From: Auanema rhodensis
Lineage: Eukaryota; Nematoda; Chromadorea; Rhabditida; Rhabditidae
Direction: 5' to 3'
Assembly: GCA_964057225.1 (NCBI GenBank)
Contig: OZ059896.1
Coordinates: forward strand, 5,084,001-5,148,000
DNA: 64,000 bases
The notes under the pieces were generated by a model. The model saw only the letters and a program-made list of their open reading frames with translations, searched no databases and was not told the origin of the DNA. The position numbers were made by a program, and so were the translations under genes. Positions 24,201 to 39,700 of the stretch are shown one piece after another. The stretch's first letter is position 1. Every line of letters begins with the position of its first letter.

Positions 24201-27104
24201 GCACATCACGTGTACATTTAATTAGCATAAATTATAGTTCACGTAAATTTCAAAGTCATGGTTACCATGCACCAATATTAATAAAAATTTGTTTTTAGAC
24301 TAATATGGACATGGGGAATCTAATTTTGAAAACCGCATCTCTTTATCTTTCACGTGAAGCGAGTTACATACCAAGTGCACATCACGTGTACATTTAATTA
24401 GCATAAATTAAAGTTCACGTAAATTTCAAAGTCATGGTTACCATGCACCAATATCAATAAAAATTTGTTTTTAGACTAATATGGACATGGAGAATCTAAT
24501 TTTGAAAACCGCATCTCTTTATCTTTCACGTGAAGCGAGTTACATACCAAGTGCACATCACGTGTACATTTAATTAGCATAAATTAAAGTTCACGTAAAT
24601 TTCAAAGTCATGGTTACCATGCACCAATATCAATAAAAATTTGTTTTTAGACTAATATGGACATGGGGAATCTAATTTTGAAAACCGCATCTCTTTATCT
24701 TTCACGTGAAGCGAGTTACATACCAAGTGCACATCACGTGTACACTTAATTAGCATAAATTAAAGTTCACGTAAATTTCAAAGTCATGGTTACCATGCAC
24801 CAATATCAATAAAAATTTGTTTTTAGACTAATATGGACATGGGGAATCTAATTTTGAAAACCGCATCTCTTTATCTTTCAAGTGAAGCGAGTTACATACC
24901 AAGTGCACATCACGTGTACATTTAATTAGCATAAATTAAAGTTCACGTAAATTTCAAAGTCATGGTTACCATGCACCAATATCAATAAAAATTTGTTTTT
25001 AGACTAATATGGACATGGGGAATCTAATTTTGAAAACCGCATCTCTTTATCTTTCACGTGAAGCGAGTTACATACCAAGTGCACATCACGTGTACATTTA
25101 ATTAGCATAAATTAAAGTTCACGTAAATTTCAAAGTCATGGTTACCATGCACCAATATCAATAAAAATTTGTTTTTAGACTAATATGGACACGGAGAATC
25201 TAATTTTGAAAACCGCATCTCTTTATCTTTCACGTGAAGCGAGTTACATACCAAGTGCACATCACGTGTACATTTAATTAGCATAAATTAAAGTTCACGT
25301 AAATTTCAAAGTCATGGTTACCATGAACCAATATCAATAAAAATTTGTTTTCAGACTAATTTGGACATGGGGAATCTAATTTTGAAAACCGCATCTCTTT
25401 ATCTTTCAAGTGAAGCGAGTTACATACCAAGTGCACATCACGTGTACATTTAATTAGCATAAATTAAAGTTCACGTAAATTTCAAAGTCATGGTTACCAT
25501 GCACCAATATTAATAAAAATTTGTTTTTAGACTAATATGGACATGAGGAATCTAATTTTGAAAATCGCATCTCTTTATCTTTCAAGTGAAGCGAGTTACA
25601 TACCAAGTGCACATCACGTGTACATTTAATTAGCATAAATTAAAGTTCACGTAAATTTCAAAGTCATGGTTACCATGCACCAATATCAATAAAAATTTGT
25701 TTTTAGACTAATATGGACATGGGGAATCTAATTTTGAAAACCGCATCTCTTTATCTTTCACGTGAAGCGAGTTACATACCAAGTGCACATCACGTGTACA
25801 TTTAATTAGCATAAATTAAAGTTCACGTAAATTTCAAAGTCATGGTTACCATGCACCAATATTAATAAAAATTTGTTTTTAGACTAATATGGACACGGAG
25901 AATCTAATTTTGAAAACCGCATCTCTTTATCTTTCACGTGAAGCGAGTTACATACCAAGTGCACATCACGTGTACATTTAATTAGCATAAATTAAAGTTC
26001 ACGTAAATTTCAAAGTCATGGTTACCATGAACCAATATCAATAAAAATTTGTTTTCAGACTAATTTGGACATGGGGAATCTAATTTTGAAAACCGCATCT
26101 CTTTATCTTTCAAGTGAAGCGAGTTACATACCAAGTGCACATCACGTGTACATTTAATTAGCATAAATTAAAGTTCACGTAAATTTCAAAGTCATGGTTA
26201 CCATGCACCAATATTAATAAAAATTTGTTTTTAGACTAATATGGACATGAGGAATCTAATTTTGAAAATCGCATCTCTTTATCTTTCACGTGAAGCGAGT
26301 TACATACCAAGTGCACATCACGTGTACATTTAATTAGCATAAATTAAAGTTCACGTAAATTTCAAAGTCATGGTTACCATGAACCAATATCAATAAAAAT
26401 TTGTTTTTAGACTAATATGGACATGGGGAATCTAATTTTGAAAACCGCATCTCTTTATCTTTCACGTGAAGCGAGTTACATACCAAGTGCACATCACGTG
26501 TACATTTAATTAGCATAAAGTAAAGTTCACGTAAATTTCAAAGTCATGGTTACCATGAACCAATATCAATAAAAATTTGTTTTTAGACTAATATGGACAT
26601 GGGGAATCTAATTTTGAAAACCGCATCTCTTTATCTTTCACGTGAAGCGAGTTACATACCAAGTGCACATCACGTGTACATTTAATTAGCATAAATTAAA
26701 GTTCACGTAAATTTCAAAGTCATGGTTACCATGCACCAATATTAATAAAAATTTGTTTTTAGACTAATATGGACATGGGGAATCTAATTTTGAAAATCGC
26801 ATCTCTTTATCTTTCACGTGAAGCGAGTTACATACCAAGTGCACATCACGTGTACATTTAATTAGCATAAATTAAAGTTCACGTAAATTTCAAAGTCATG
26901 GTTACCATGAACCAATATCAATAAAAATTTGTTTTTAGACTAATATGGACATGGGGAATCTAATTTTGAAAACCGCATCTCTTTATCTTTCAAGTGAAGC
27001 GAGTTACATACCAAGTGCACATCACGTGTACATTTAATTAGCATAAATTAAAGTTCACGTAAATTTCAAAGTCATGGTTACCATGAACCAATATCAATAA
27101 AAAT
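21297..27104 (+). repeat. Mosaic block with a 4-monomer (704 bp) duplication
   Basis: Copies 122-154 mix the monomer types of both flanks. CACGGAG (left-type) monomers occur at 22,353, 25,169 and 25,873, and CATGGAG (right-type) monomers at 23,585 and 24,465. The run CACGGAG+C158A, then T8C/A17T/C65A, then G26A/C45T begins at 25,169 and again at 25,873, a 704-bp tetramer step. Singletons include ACATAGGG near 21,849, CAATTTC near 22,164, GGGAATATA near 22,559, TTTGACG near 23,647, CTACTTTTG near 23,970 and AATTATAG near 24,233. Confidence 0.7.
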
Positions 27105-30100
27105 TTGTTTTCAGACTAATTTGGACATGGGGAATCTAATTTTGAAAACCGCATCTCTTTATCTTTCACGTGAAGCGAGTTACATACCAAGTGCACATCA
27201 CGTGTACATTTAATTAGCATAAATTAAAGTTCACGTAAATTTCAAAGTCATGGTTACCATGCACCAATATTAATAAAAATTTGTTTTTAGACTAATATGG
27301 ACATGAGGAATCTAATTTTGAAAATCGCATCTCTTTATCTTTCACGTGAAGCGAGTTACATACCAAGTGCACATCACGTGTACATTTAATTAGCATAAAT
27401 TAAAGTTCACGTAAATTTCAAAGTCATGGTTACCATGCACCAATATCAATAAAAATTTGTTTTTAGACTAATATGGACATGGGGAATCTAATTTTGAAAA
27501 TCGCATCTCTTTATCTTTCACGTGAAGCGAGTTACATACCAAGTGCACATCACGTGTACATTTAATTAGCATAAATTAAAGTTCACGTAAATTTCAAAGT
27601 CATGGTTACCATGAACCAATATCAATAAAAATTTGTTTTTAGACTAATATGGACATGGGGAATCTAATTTTGGAAACCGCATCTCTTTATCTTTCACGTG
27701 AAGCGAGTTACATACCAAGTGCACATCACGTGTACATTTAATTAGCATAAATTAAAGTTCACGTAAATTTCAAAGTCATGGTTACCATGCACCAATATTA
27801 ATAAAAATTTGTTTTTAGACTAATATGGACATGGGGAATCTAATTTTGAAAACCGCATCTCTTTATCTTTCACGTGAAGCGAGTTACATACCAAGTGCAC
27901 ATCACGTGTACATTTAATTAGCATAAATTAAAGTTCACGTAAATTTCAAAGTCATGGTTACCATGAACCAATATCAATAAAAATTTGTTTTTAGACTAAT
28001 ATGGACATGGGGAATCTAATTTTGAAAACCGCATCTCTTTATCTTTCACGTGAAGCGAGTTACATACCAAGTGCACATCACGTGTACATTTAATTAGCAT
28101 AAATTAAAGTTCACGTAAATTTCAAAGTCATGGTTACCATGCACCAATATCAATAAAAATTTGTTTTTAGACTAATATGGACATGGGGAATCTAATTTTG
28201 AAAACCGCATCTCTTTATCTTTCACGTGAAGCGAGTTACATACCAAGTGCACATCACGTGTACATTTAATTAGCATAAATTAAAGTTCACGTAAATTTCA
28301 AAATCATGGTTACCATGCACCAATATCAATAAAAATTTGTTTTTAGACTAATATGAACATGGGGAATCTAATTTTGAAAACCGCATCTCTTTATCTTTCA
28401 CGTGAAGCGAGTTACATACCAAGTGCACATCACGTGTACATTTAATTAGCATAAATTAAAGTTCACGTAAATTTCAAAGTCATGGTTACCATGCACCAAT
28501 ATTAATAAAAATTTGTTTTTAAACTAATATGGACATGGGGAATCTAATTTTGAAAACCGCATCTCTTTATCTTTCACGTGAAGCGAGTTACATACCAAGT
28601 GCACATCACGTGTACATTTAATTAGCATAAATTAAAGTTCACGTAAATTTCAAAGTCATGGTTACCATGAACCAATATCAATAAAAATTTGTTTTTAGAC
28701 TAATATGGACATGGGGAATCTAATTTTGAAAATCGCATCTCTTTATCTTTCACGTGAAGCGAGTTACATACCAAGTGCACATCACGTGTACATTTAATTA
28801 GCATAAATTAAAGTTCACGTAAATTTCAAAGTCATGGTTACCATGAACCAATATCAATAAAAATTTGTTTTTAGACTAATATGGACATGGGGAATCTAAT
28901 TTTGAAAACCGCATCTCTTTATCTTTCACGTGAAGCGAGTTACATACCAAGTGCACATCACGTGTACATTTAATTAGCATAAATTAAAGTTCACGTAAAT
29001 TTCAAAGTCATGGTTACCATGCACCAATATTAATAAAAATTTGTTTTTAGACTAATATGGACATGGGGAATCTAATTTTGAAAACCGCATCTCTTTATCT
29101 TTCACGTGAAGCGAGTTACATACCAAGTGCACATCACGTGTACATTTAATTAGCATAAATTAAAGTTCACGTAAATTTCAAAGTCATGGTTACCATGCAC
29201 CAATATCAATAAAAATTTGTTTTTAGACTAATATGGACATGGAGAATCTAATTTTGAAAACCGCATCTCTTTATCTTTCACGTGAAGCGAGTTACATACC
29301 AAGTGCACATCACGTGTACATTTAATTAGCATAAATTAAAGTTCACGTAAATTTCAAAGTCATGGTTACCATGCACCAATATCAATAAAAATTTGTTTTT
29401 AGACTAATATGGACATGGGGAATCTAATTTTGAAAACCGCATCTCTTTATCTTTCACGTGAAGCGAGTTACATACCAAGTGCACATCACGTGTACACTTA
29501 ATTAGCATAAATTAAAGTTCACGTAAATTTCAAAGTCATGGTTACCATGCACCAATATCAATAAAAATTTGTTTTTAGACTAATATGGACATGGGGAATC
29601 TAATTTTGAAAACCGCATCTCTTTATCTTTCAAGTGAAGCGAGTTACATACCAAGTGCACATCACGTGTACATTTAATTAGCATAAATTAAAGTTCACGT
29701 AAATTTCAAAGTCATGGTTACCATGCACCAATATCAATAAAAATTTGTTTTTAGACTAATATGGACATGGGGAATCTAATTTTGAAAATCGCATCTCTTT
29801 ATCTTTCACGTGAAGCGAGTTACATACCAAGTGCACATCACGTTTACATTTAATTAGCATAAATTAAAGTTCACGTAAATTTCAAAGTCATGGTTACCAT
29901 GAACCAATATCAATAAAAATTTGTTTTTAGACTAATATGGACATGGGGAATCTAATTTTGAAAACCGCATCTCTTTATCTTTCACGTGAAGCGAGTTACA
30001 TACCAAGTGCACATCACGTGTACATTTAATAAGCATAAATTAAAGTTCACGTAAATTTCAAAGTCATGGTTACCATGCACCAATATCAATAAAAATTTGT

Positions 30101-33100
30101 TTTTAGACTAATATGGACATGGGGAATCTAATTTTGAAAATCGCATCTCTTTATCTTTCACGTGAAGCGAGTTACATACCAAGTGCACATCACGTGTACA
30201 TTTAATTAGCATAAATTAAAGTTCACGTAAATTTCAAAGTCATGGTTACCAAGAACCAATATCAATAAAAATTTGTTTTTAGACTAATATGGACATGGGG
30301 AATCTAATTTTTAAAACCGCATCTCTTTATCTTTCACGTGAAGCGAGTTACATACCAAGTGCACATCACGTGTACATTTAATTAGCATAAATTAAAGTTC
30401 ACGTAAATTTCAAAGTCATGGTTACCATGAACCAATATCAATAAAAATTTGTTTTTAGACTAATATGGACATGGGGAATCTAATTTTGAAAACCGCATCT
30501 CTTTATCTTTCACGTGAAGCGAGTTACATACCAAGTGCACATCACGTGTACATTTAATAAGCATAAATTAAAGTTCACGTAAATTTCAAAGTCATGGTTA
30601 CCATGCACCAATATCAATAAAAATTTGTTTTTAGACTAATATGGACATGGGGAATCTAATTTTGAAAATCGCATCTCTTTATCTTTCACGTGAAGCGAGT
30701 TACATACCAAGTGCACATCACGTGTACATTTAATTAGCATAAATTAAAGTTCACGTAAATTTCAAAGTCATGGTTACCAAGAACCAATATCAATAAAAAT
30801 TTGTTTTTAGACTAATATGGACATGGGGAATCTAATTTTTAAAACCGCATCTCTTTATCTTTCACGTGAAGCGAGTTACATACCAAGTGCACATCACGTG
30901 TACATTTAATTAGCATAAATTAAAGTTCACGTAAATTTCAAAGTCATGGTTACCATGAACCAATATCAATAAAAATTTGTTTTTAGACTAATATGGACAT
31001 GGGGAATCTAATTTTGAAAACCGCATCTTTTTATCTTTCACGTGAAGCGAGTTACATACCAAGTGCACATCACGTGTACATTTAATTAGCATAAATTAAA
31101 GTTCACGTAAATTTCAAAGTCATGGTTACCATGCACCAATATCAATAAAAATTTGTTTTTAGACTAATTTGGACATGGGGAATCTAATTTTGAAAACCGC
31201 ATCTCTTTATCTTTCAAGTGAAGCGAGTTACATACCAAGTGCACATCACGTGTACATTTAATTAGCATAAATTAAAGTTCACGTAAATTTCAAAGTCATG
31301 GTTACCATGCACCAATATTAATAAAAATTTGTTTTTAGACTAATATGGACATGAGGAATCTAATTTTGAAAACCGCATCTCTTTATCTTTCACGTGAAGC
31401 GAGTTACATACCAAGTGCACATCACGTGTACATTTAATTAGCATAAATTAAAGTTCACGTAAATTTCAAAGTCATGGTTACCATGCACCAATATCAATAA
31501 AAATTTGTTTTTAGACTAATATGGACATGGAGAATCTAATTTTGAAAACCGCATCTCTTTATCTTTCACGTGAAGCGAGTTACATACCAAGTGCACATCA
31601 CGTGTACATTTAATTAGCATAAATTAAAGTTCACGTAAATTTCAAAGTCATGGTTACCATGCACCAATATCAATAAAAATTTGTTTTTAGACTAATATGG
31701 ACATGGGGAATCTAATTTTGAAAACCGCATCTCTTTATCTTTCACGTGAAGCGAGTTACATACCAAGTGCACATCACGTGTACACTTAATTAGCATAAAT
31801 TAAAGTTCACGTAAATTTCAAAGTCATGGTTACCATGCACCAATATCAATAAAAATTTGTTTTTAGACTAATATGGACATGGGGAATCTAATTTTGAAAA
31901 CCCCATCTCTTTATCTTTCAAGTGAAGCGAGTTACATACCAAGTGCACATCACGTGTACATTTAATTAGCATAAATTAAAGTTCACGTAAATTTCAAAGT
32001 CATGGTTACCATGCACCAATATCAATAAAAATTTGTTTTTAGACTAATATGGACATGGGGAATCTAATTTTGAAAACCGCATCTCTTTATCTTTCACGTG
32101 AAGCGAGTTACATACCAAGTGCACATCACGTGTACATTTAATTAGCATAAATTAAAGTTCACGTAAATTTCAAAGTCATGGTTACCATGCACCAATATCA
32201 ATAAAAATTTGTTTTTAGACTAATATGAACATGGGGAATCTAATTTTGAAAACCGCATCTCTTTATCTTTCACGTGAAGCGAGTTACATACCAAGTGCAC
32301 ATAACGTGTACATTTAATTAGCATAAATTAAAGTTCACGTAAATTTCAAAGTCATGGTTACCATGCACCAATATCAATAAAAATTTGTTTTTAGACTAAT
32401 ATGGACATGGAGAATCTAATTTTGAAAACCGCATCTCTTTATCTTTCACGTGAAGCGAGTTACATACCAAGTGCACATCACGTGTACATTTAATTAGCAT
32501 AAATTAAAGTTCACGTAAATTTCAAAGTCATGGTTACCATGCACCAATATCAATAAAAATTTGTTTTTAGACTAATATGGACATGGAGAATCTAATTTTG
32601 AAAACCGCATCTCTTTATCTTTCACGTGAAGCGAGTTACATACCAAGTGCACATCACGTGTACATTTAATTAGCATAAATTAAAGTTCACGTAAATTTCA
32701 AAGTCATGGTTACCATGAACCAATATCAATAAAAATTTGTTTTTAGACTAATATGGACATGGGGAATCTAATTTTGAAAATCGCATCTCTTTATCTTTCA
32801 CGTGAAGCGAGTTACATACCAAGTGCACATCACGTGTACATTTAATTAGCATAAATTAAAGTTCACGTAAATTTCAAAGTCATGGTTACCATGAACCAAT
32901 ATCAATAAAAATTTGTTTTTAGACTAATATGGACATGGGGAATCTAATTTTGAAAACCGCATCTCTTTATCTTTCAAGTGAAGCGAGTTACATACCAAGT
33001 GCACATCACGTGTACATTTAATTAGCATAAATTAAAGTTCACGTAAATTTCAAAGTCATGGTTACCATGCACCAATATTAATAAAAATTTGTTTTTAGAC

Positions 33101-36100
33101 TAATATGGACATGGGGAATCTAATTTTGAAAACCGCATCTCTTTATCTTTCACGTGAAGCGAGTTACATACCAAGTGCACATCACGTGTACATTTAATTA
33201 GCATAAATTAAAGTTCACGTAAATTTCAAAGTCATGGTTACCATGCACCAATATTAATAAAAATTTGTTTTTAGACTAATATGGACATGGGGAATCTAAT
33301 TTTGAAAACCGCATCTCTTTATCTTTCACGTGAAGCGAGTTACATACCAAGTGCACATCACGTGTACATTTAATTAGCATAAATTAAAGTTCACGTAAAT
33401 TTCAAAGTCATGGTTACCATGCACCAATATCAATAAAAATTTGTTTTTAGACTAATATGGACATGGGGAATCTAATTTTGAAAACCGCATCTCTTTATCT
33501 TTCACGTGAAGCGAGTTACATACCAAGTGCACATCACGTGTACACTTAATTAGCATAAATTAAAGTTCACGTAAATTTCAAAGTCATGGTTACCATGCAC
33601 CAATATCAATAAAAATTTGTTTTTAGACTAATATGGACATGGGGAATCTAATTTTGAAAACCGCATCTCTTTATCTTTCAAGTGAAGCGAGTTACATACC
33701 AAGTGCACATCACGTGTACATTTAATTAGCATAAATTAAAGTTCACGTAAATTTCAAAGTCATGGTTACCATGCACCAATATCAATAAAAATTTGTTTTT
33801 AGACTAATATGGACATGGGGAATCTAATTTTGAAAATCGCATCTCTTTATCTTTCACGTGAAGCGAGTTACATACCAAGTGCACATCACGTGTACATTTA
33901 ATTAGCATAAATTAAAGTTCACGTAAATTTCAAAGTCATGGTTACCATGAACCAATATCAATAAAAATTTGTTTTTAGACTAATATGGACATGGGGAATC
34001 TAATTTTGAAAACCGCATCTCTTTATCTTTCACGTGAAGCGAGTTACATACCAAGTGCACATCACGTGTACATTTAATTAGCATAAATTAAAGTTCACGT
34101 AAATTTCAAAGTCATGGTTACCATGCACCAATATTAATAAAAATTTGTTTTTAGACTAATATGGACATGGGGAATCTAATTTTGAAAACCGCATCTCTTT
34201 ATCTTTCACGTGAAGCGAGTTACATACCAAGTGCACATCACGTGTACATTTAATTAGCATAAATTAAAGTTCACGTAAATTTCAAAGTCATGGTTACCAT
34301 GCACCAATATCAATAAAAATTTGTTTTTAGACTAATATGGACATGGGGAATCTAATTTTGAAAATCGCATCTCTTTATCTTTCACGTGAAGCGAGTTACA
34401 TACCAAGTGCACATCACGTGTACATTTAATTAGCATAAATTAAAGTTCACGTAAATTTCAAAGTCATGGTTAGCATGAACCAATATCAATAAAAATTTGT
34501 TTTTAGACTAATATGGACATGGGGAATCTAATTTTGAAAACCGCATCTCTTTATCTTTCACGTGAAGCGAGTTACATACCAAGTGCACATCACGTGTACA
34601 TTTAATTAGCATAAATTAAAGTTCACGTAAATTTCAAAGTCATGGTTACCATGAACCAATATCAATAAAAATTTGTTTTTAGACTAATATGGACATGGGG
34701 AATCTAATTTTGAAAACCGCATCTCTTTATCTTTCACGTGAAGCGAGTTACATACCAAGTGCACATCACGTGTACATTTAATTAGCATAAATTAAAGTTC
34801 ACGTAAATTTCAAAGTCATGGTTACCATGCACCAATATCAATAAAAATTTGTTTTTAGACTAATTTGGACATGGGGAATCTAATTTTGAAAACCGCATCT
34901 CTTTATCTTTCAAGTGAAGCGAGTTACATACCAAGTGCACATCACGTGTACATTTAATTAGCATAAATTAAAGTTCACGTAAATTTCAAAGTCATGGTTA
35001 CCATGCACCAATATTAATAAAAATTTGTTTTTAGACTAATATGGACATGAGGAATCTAATTTTGAAAACCGCATCTCTTTATCTTCCACGTGAAGCGAGT
35101 TACATACCAAGTGCACATCACGTGTACATTTAATTAGCATAAATTAAAGTTCACGTAAATTTCAAAGTCATGGTTACCGTGAACCAATATCAATAAAAAT
35201 TTGTTTTTAGACTAATTTGAACATGGGGAATCTAATTTTGAAAACCGCATCTCTTTATCTTTCAAGTGAAGCGAGTTACATACCAAGTGCACATCACGTG
35301 TACATTTAATTAGCATAAATTAAAGTTCACGTAAATTTCAAAGTCATGGTTACCATGAACCAATATCAATAAAAATTTGTTTTTAGACTAATATGGACAT
35401 GGGGAATCTAATTTTGAAAACCGCATCTCTTTATCTTCCACGTGAAGCGAGTTACATACCAAGTGCACATCACGTGTACATTTAATTAGCATAAATTAAA
35501 GTTCACGTAAATTTCAAAGTCATGGTTACCATGCACCAATATTAATAAAAATTTGTTTTTAGACTAATAAGGACATGGGGAATCTAATTTTGAAAATCGC
35601 ATCTCTTTATCTTTCACGTGAAGCGAGTTACATACCAAGTGCATATCACGTGTACATTTAATTAGCATAAATTAAAGTTCACGTAAATTTCAAAGTCATG
35701 GTTACCATGAACCAATATCAATAAAAATTTGTTTTTAGACTAATATGGACATGGGGAATCTAATTTTGAAAACCGCATCTCTTTATCTTTCACGTGAAGC
35801 GAGTTACATACCAAGTGCACATCACGTGTACATTTAATTAGCATAAATTAAAGTTCACGTAAATTTCAAAGTCATGGTTACCATGCACCAATATCAATAA
35901 AAATTTGTTTTTAGACTAATATGAACATGGGGAATCTAATTTTGAAAACCGCATCTCTTTATCTTTCAAGTGAAGCGAGTTACATACCAAGTGCACATCA
36001 CGTGTACATTTAATTAGCATAAATTAAAGTTCACGTAAATTTCAAAGTCATGGTTACCATGAACCAATATCAATAAAAATTTGTTTTCAGACTAATTTGG

Positions 36101-36784
36101 ACATGGGGAATCTAATTTTGAAAACCGCATCTCTTTATCTTTCACGTGAAGCGAGTTACATACCAAGTGCACATCACGTGTACATTTAATTAGCATAAAT
36201 TAAAGTTCACGTAAATTTCAAAGTCATGGTTACCATGCACCAATATTAATAAAAATTTGTTTTTAGACTAATATGGACATGAGGAATCTAATTTTGAAAA
36301 TCGCATCTCTTTATCTTTCACGTGAAGCGAGTTACATACCAAGTGCACATCACGTGTACATTTAATTAGCATAAATTAAAGTTCACGTAAATTTCAAAGT
36401 CATGGTTACCATGAACCAATATCAATAAAAATTTGTTTTTAGACTAATATGGACATGGGGAATCTAATTTTGAAAACCGCATCTCTTTATCTTTCACGTG
36501 AAGCGAGTTACATACCAAGTGCACATCACGTGTACATTTAATTAGCATAAAGTAAAGTTCACGTAAATTTCAAAGTCATGGTTACCATGCACCAATATCA
36601 ATAAAAATTTGTTTTTAGACTAATATGGACATGGGGAATCTAATTTTGAAAATCGCATCTCTTTATCTTTCACGTGAAGCGAGTTACATACCAAGTGCAC
36701 ATCACGTGTACATTTAATTAGCATAAATTAAAGTTCACGTAAATTTCAAAGTCATGGTTACCATGAACCAATATCAATAAAAAT
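27105..36784 (+). repeat. First unit of a roughly 9-kb superrepeat
   Basis: Marker order from 27.1 to 36.8 kb recurs with whole-monomer shifts from about 36 to 44 kb. GGAAACC at 27,672 and 36,824 and CAAAATCATG at 28,299 and 37,451 are each 9,152 bp (52 monomers) apart. GGACATGGAG at 29,235 and 38,211 and T105C at 29,493 and 38,469 are 8,976 bp (51) apart. The AATAAGC and ACCAAG monomers of 30.5-30.8 kb and 39.0-39.2 kb are 8,448 bp (48) apart. GTTAGCATGA at 34,469 and 43,621 is back at 9,152 bp. Variable spacing reflects gain or loss of one to three monomers inside the unit. Confidence 0.75.
29929..30984 (+). repeat. Tandem trimer (2 x 528 bp)
   Basis: The trio AATAAGC (T111A), C45T with ACCAAG (T156A), and TAATTTTTAAAACC (G40T) at 29,929-30,456 is repeated at 30,457-30,984. 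Marker distances are exactly 528 bp: TAATAAG at 30,027 and 30,555, and ACCAAG at 30,248 and 30,776. The homologous trios at 38.9-39.4 kb and 57.7-58.2 kb are present only once and carry an additional C46G change (AAAACGGC). The doubling is therefore private to this unit or was lost in the others. Confidence 0.85.
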
Positions 36785-39700
36785 TTGTTTTTAGACTAAT
36801 ATGGACATGGGGAATCTAATTTTGGAAACCGCATCTCTTTATCTTTCACGTGAAGCGAGTTACATACCAAGTGCACATCACGTGTACATTTAATTAGCAT
36901 AAATTAAAGTTCACGTAAATTTCAAAGTCATGGTTACCATGCACCAATATTAATAAAAATTTGTTTTTAGACTAATATGGACATGGGGAATCTAATTTTG
37001 AAAACCGCATCTCTTTATCTTTCACGTGAAGCGAGTTACATACCAAGTGCACATCACGTGTACATTTAATTAGCATAAATTAAAGTTCACGTAAATTTCA
37101 AAGTCATGGTTACCATGAACCAATATCAATAAAAATTTGTTTTTAGACTAATATGGACATGGGGAATCTAATTTTGAAAACCGCATCTCTTTATCTTTCA
37201 CGTGAAGCGAGTTACATACCAAGTGCACATCACGTGTACATTTAATTAGCATAAATTAAAGTTCACGTAAATTTCAAAGTCATGGTTACCATGCACCAAT
37301 ATCAATAAAAATTTGTTTTTAGACTAATATGGACATGGGGAATCTAATTTTGAAAACCGCATCTCTTTATCTTTCACGTGAAGCGAGTTACATACCAAGT
37401 GCACATCACGTGTACATTTAATTAGCATAAATTAAAGTTCACGTAAATTTCAAAATCATGGTTACCATGCACCAATATCAATAAAAATTTGTTTTTAGAC
37501 TAATATGGACATGGGGAATCTAATTTTGAAAACCGCATCTCTTTATCTTTCACGTGAAGCGAGTTACATACCAAGTGCACATCACGTGTACATTTAATTA
37601 ACATAAATTAAAGTTCACGTAAATTTCAAAGTCATGGTTACCATGAACCAATATCAATAAAAATTTGTTTTTAGACTAATATGGACATGGGGAATCTAAT
37701 TTTGAAAATCGCATCTCTTTATCTTTCACGTGAAGCGAGTTACATACCAAGTGCACATCACGTGTACATTTAATTAGCATAAATTAAAGTTCACGTAAAT
37801 TTCAAAGTCATGGTTACCATGAACCAATATCAATAAAAATTTGTTTTTAGACTAATATGGACATGGGGAATCTAATTTTGAAAACCGCATCTCTTTATCT
37901 TTCACGTGAAGCGAGTTACATACCAAGTGCACATCACGTGTACATTTAATTAGCATAAATTAAAGTTCACGTAAATTTCAAAGTCATGGTTACCATGCAC
38001 CAATATTAATAAAAATTTGTTTTTAGACTAATATGGACATGGGGAATCTAATTTTGAAAACCGCATCTCTTTATCTTTCACGTGAAGCGAGTTACATACC
38101 AAGTGCACATCACGTGTACATTTAATTAGCATAAATTAAAGTTCACGTAAATTTCAAAGTCATGGTTACCATGCACCAATATCAATAAAAATTTGTTTTT
38201 AGACTAATATGGACATGGAGAATCTAATTTTGAAAACCGCATCTCTTTATCTTTCACGTGAAGCGAGTTACATACCAAGTGCACATCACGTGTACATTTA
38301 ATTAGCATAAATTAAAGTTCACGTAAATTTCAAAGTCATGGTTACCATGCACCAATATCAATAAAAATTTGTTTTTAGACTAATATGGACATGGGGAATC
38401 TAATTTTGAAAACCGCATCTCTTTATCTTTCACGTGAAGCGAGTTACATACCAAGTGCACATCACGTGTACACTTAATTAGCATAAATTAAAGTTCACGT
38501 AAATTTCAAAGTCATGGTTACCATGCACCAATATCAATAAAAATTTGTTTTTAGACTAATATGGACATGGGGAATCTAATTTTGAAAACCGCATCTCTTT
38601 ATCTTTCAAGTGAAGCGAGTTACATACCAAGTGCACATCACGTGTACATTTAATTAGCATAAATTAAAGTTCACGTAAATTTCAAAGTCATGGTTACCAT
38701 GCACCAATATCAATAAAAATTTGTTTTTAGACTAATATGGACATGGGGAATCTAATTTTGAAAATCGCATCTCTTTATCTTTCACGTGAAGCGAGTTACA
38801 TACCAAGTGCACATCACGTGTACATTTAATTAGCATAAATTAAAGTTCACGTAAATTTCAAAGTCATGGTTACCATGAACCAATATCAATAAAAATTTGT
38901 TTTTAGACTAATATGGACATGGGGAATCTAATTTTGAAAACCGCATCTCTTTATCTTTCACGTGAAGCGAGTTACATACCAAGTGCACATCACGTGTACA
39001 TTTAATAAGCATAAATTAAAGTTCACGTAAATTTCAAAGTCATGGTTACCATGCACCAATATCAATAAAAATTTGTTTTTAGACTAATATGGACATGGGG
39101 AATCTAATTTTGAAAATCGCATCTCTTTATCTTTCACGTGAAGCGAGTTACATACCAAGTGCACATCACGTGTACATTTAATTAGCATAAATTAAAGTTC
39201 ACGTAAATTTCAAAGTCATGGTTACCAAGAACCAATATCAATAAAAATTTGTTTTTAGACTAATATGGACATGGGGAATCTAATTTTTAAAACGGCATCT
39301 CTTTATCTTTCACGTGAAGCGAGTTACATACCAAGTGCACATCACGTGTACATTTAATTAGCATAAATTAAAGTTCACGTAAATTTCAAAGTCATGGTTA
39401 CCATGAACCAATATCAATAAAAATTTGTTTTTAGACTAATATGGACATGGGGAATCTAATTTTGAAAACCGCATCTCTTTATCTTTCACGTGAAGCGAGT
39501 TACATACCAAGTGCACATCACGTGTACATTTAATTAGCATAAATTAAAGTTCACGTAAATTTCAAAGTCATGGTTACCATGCACCAATATCAATAAAAAT
39601 TTGTTTTTAGACTAATTTGGACATGGGGAATCTAATTTTGAAAACCGCATCTCTTTATCTTTCAAGTGAAGCGAGTTACATACCAAGTGCACATCACGTG

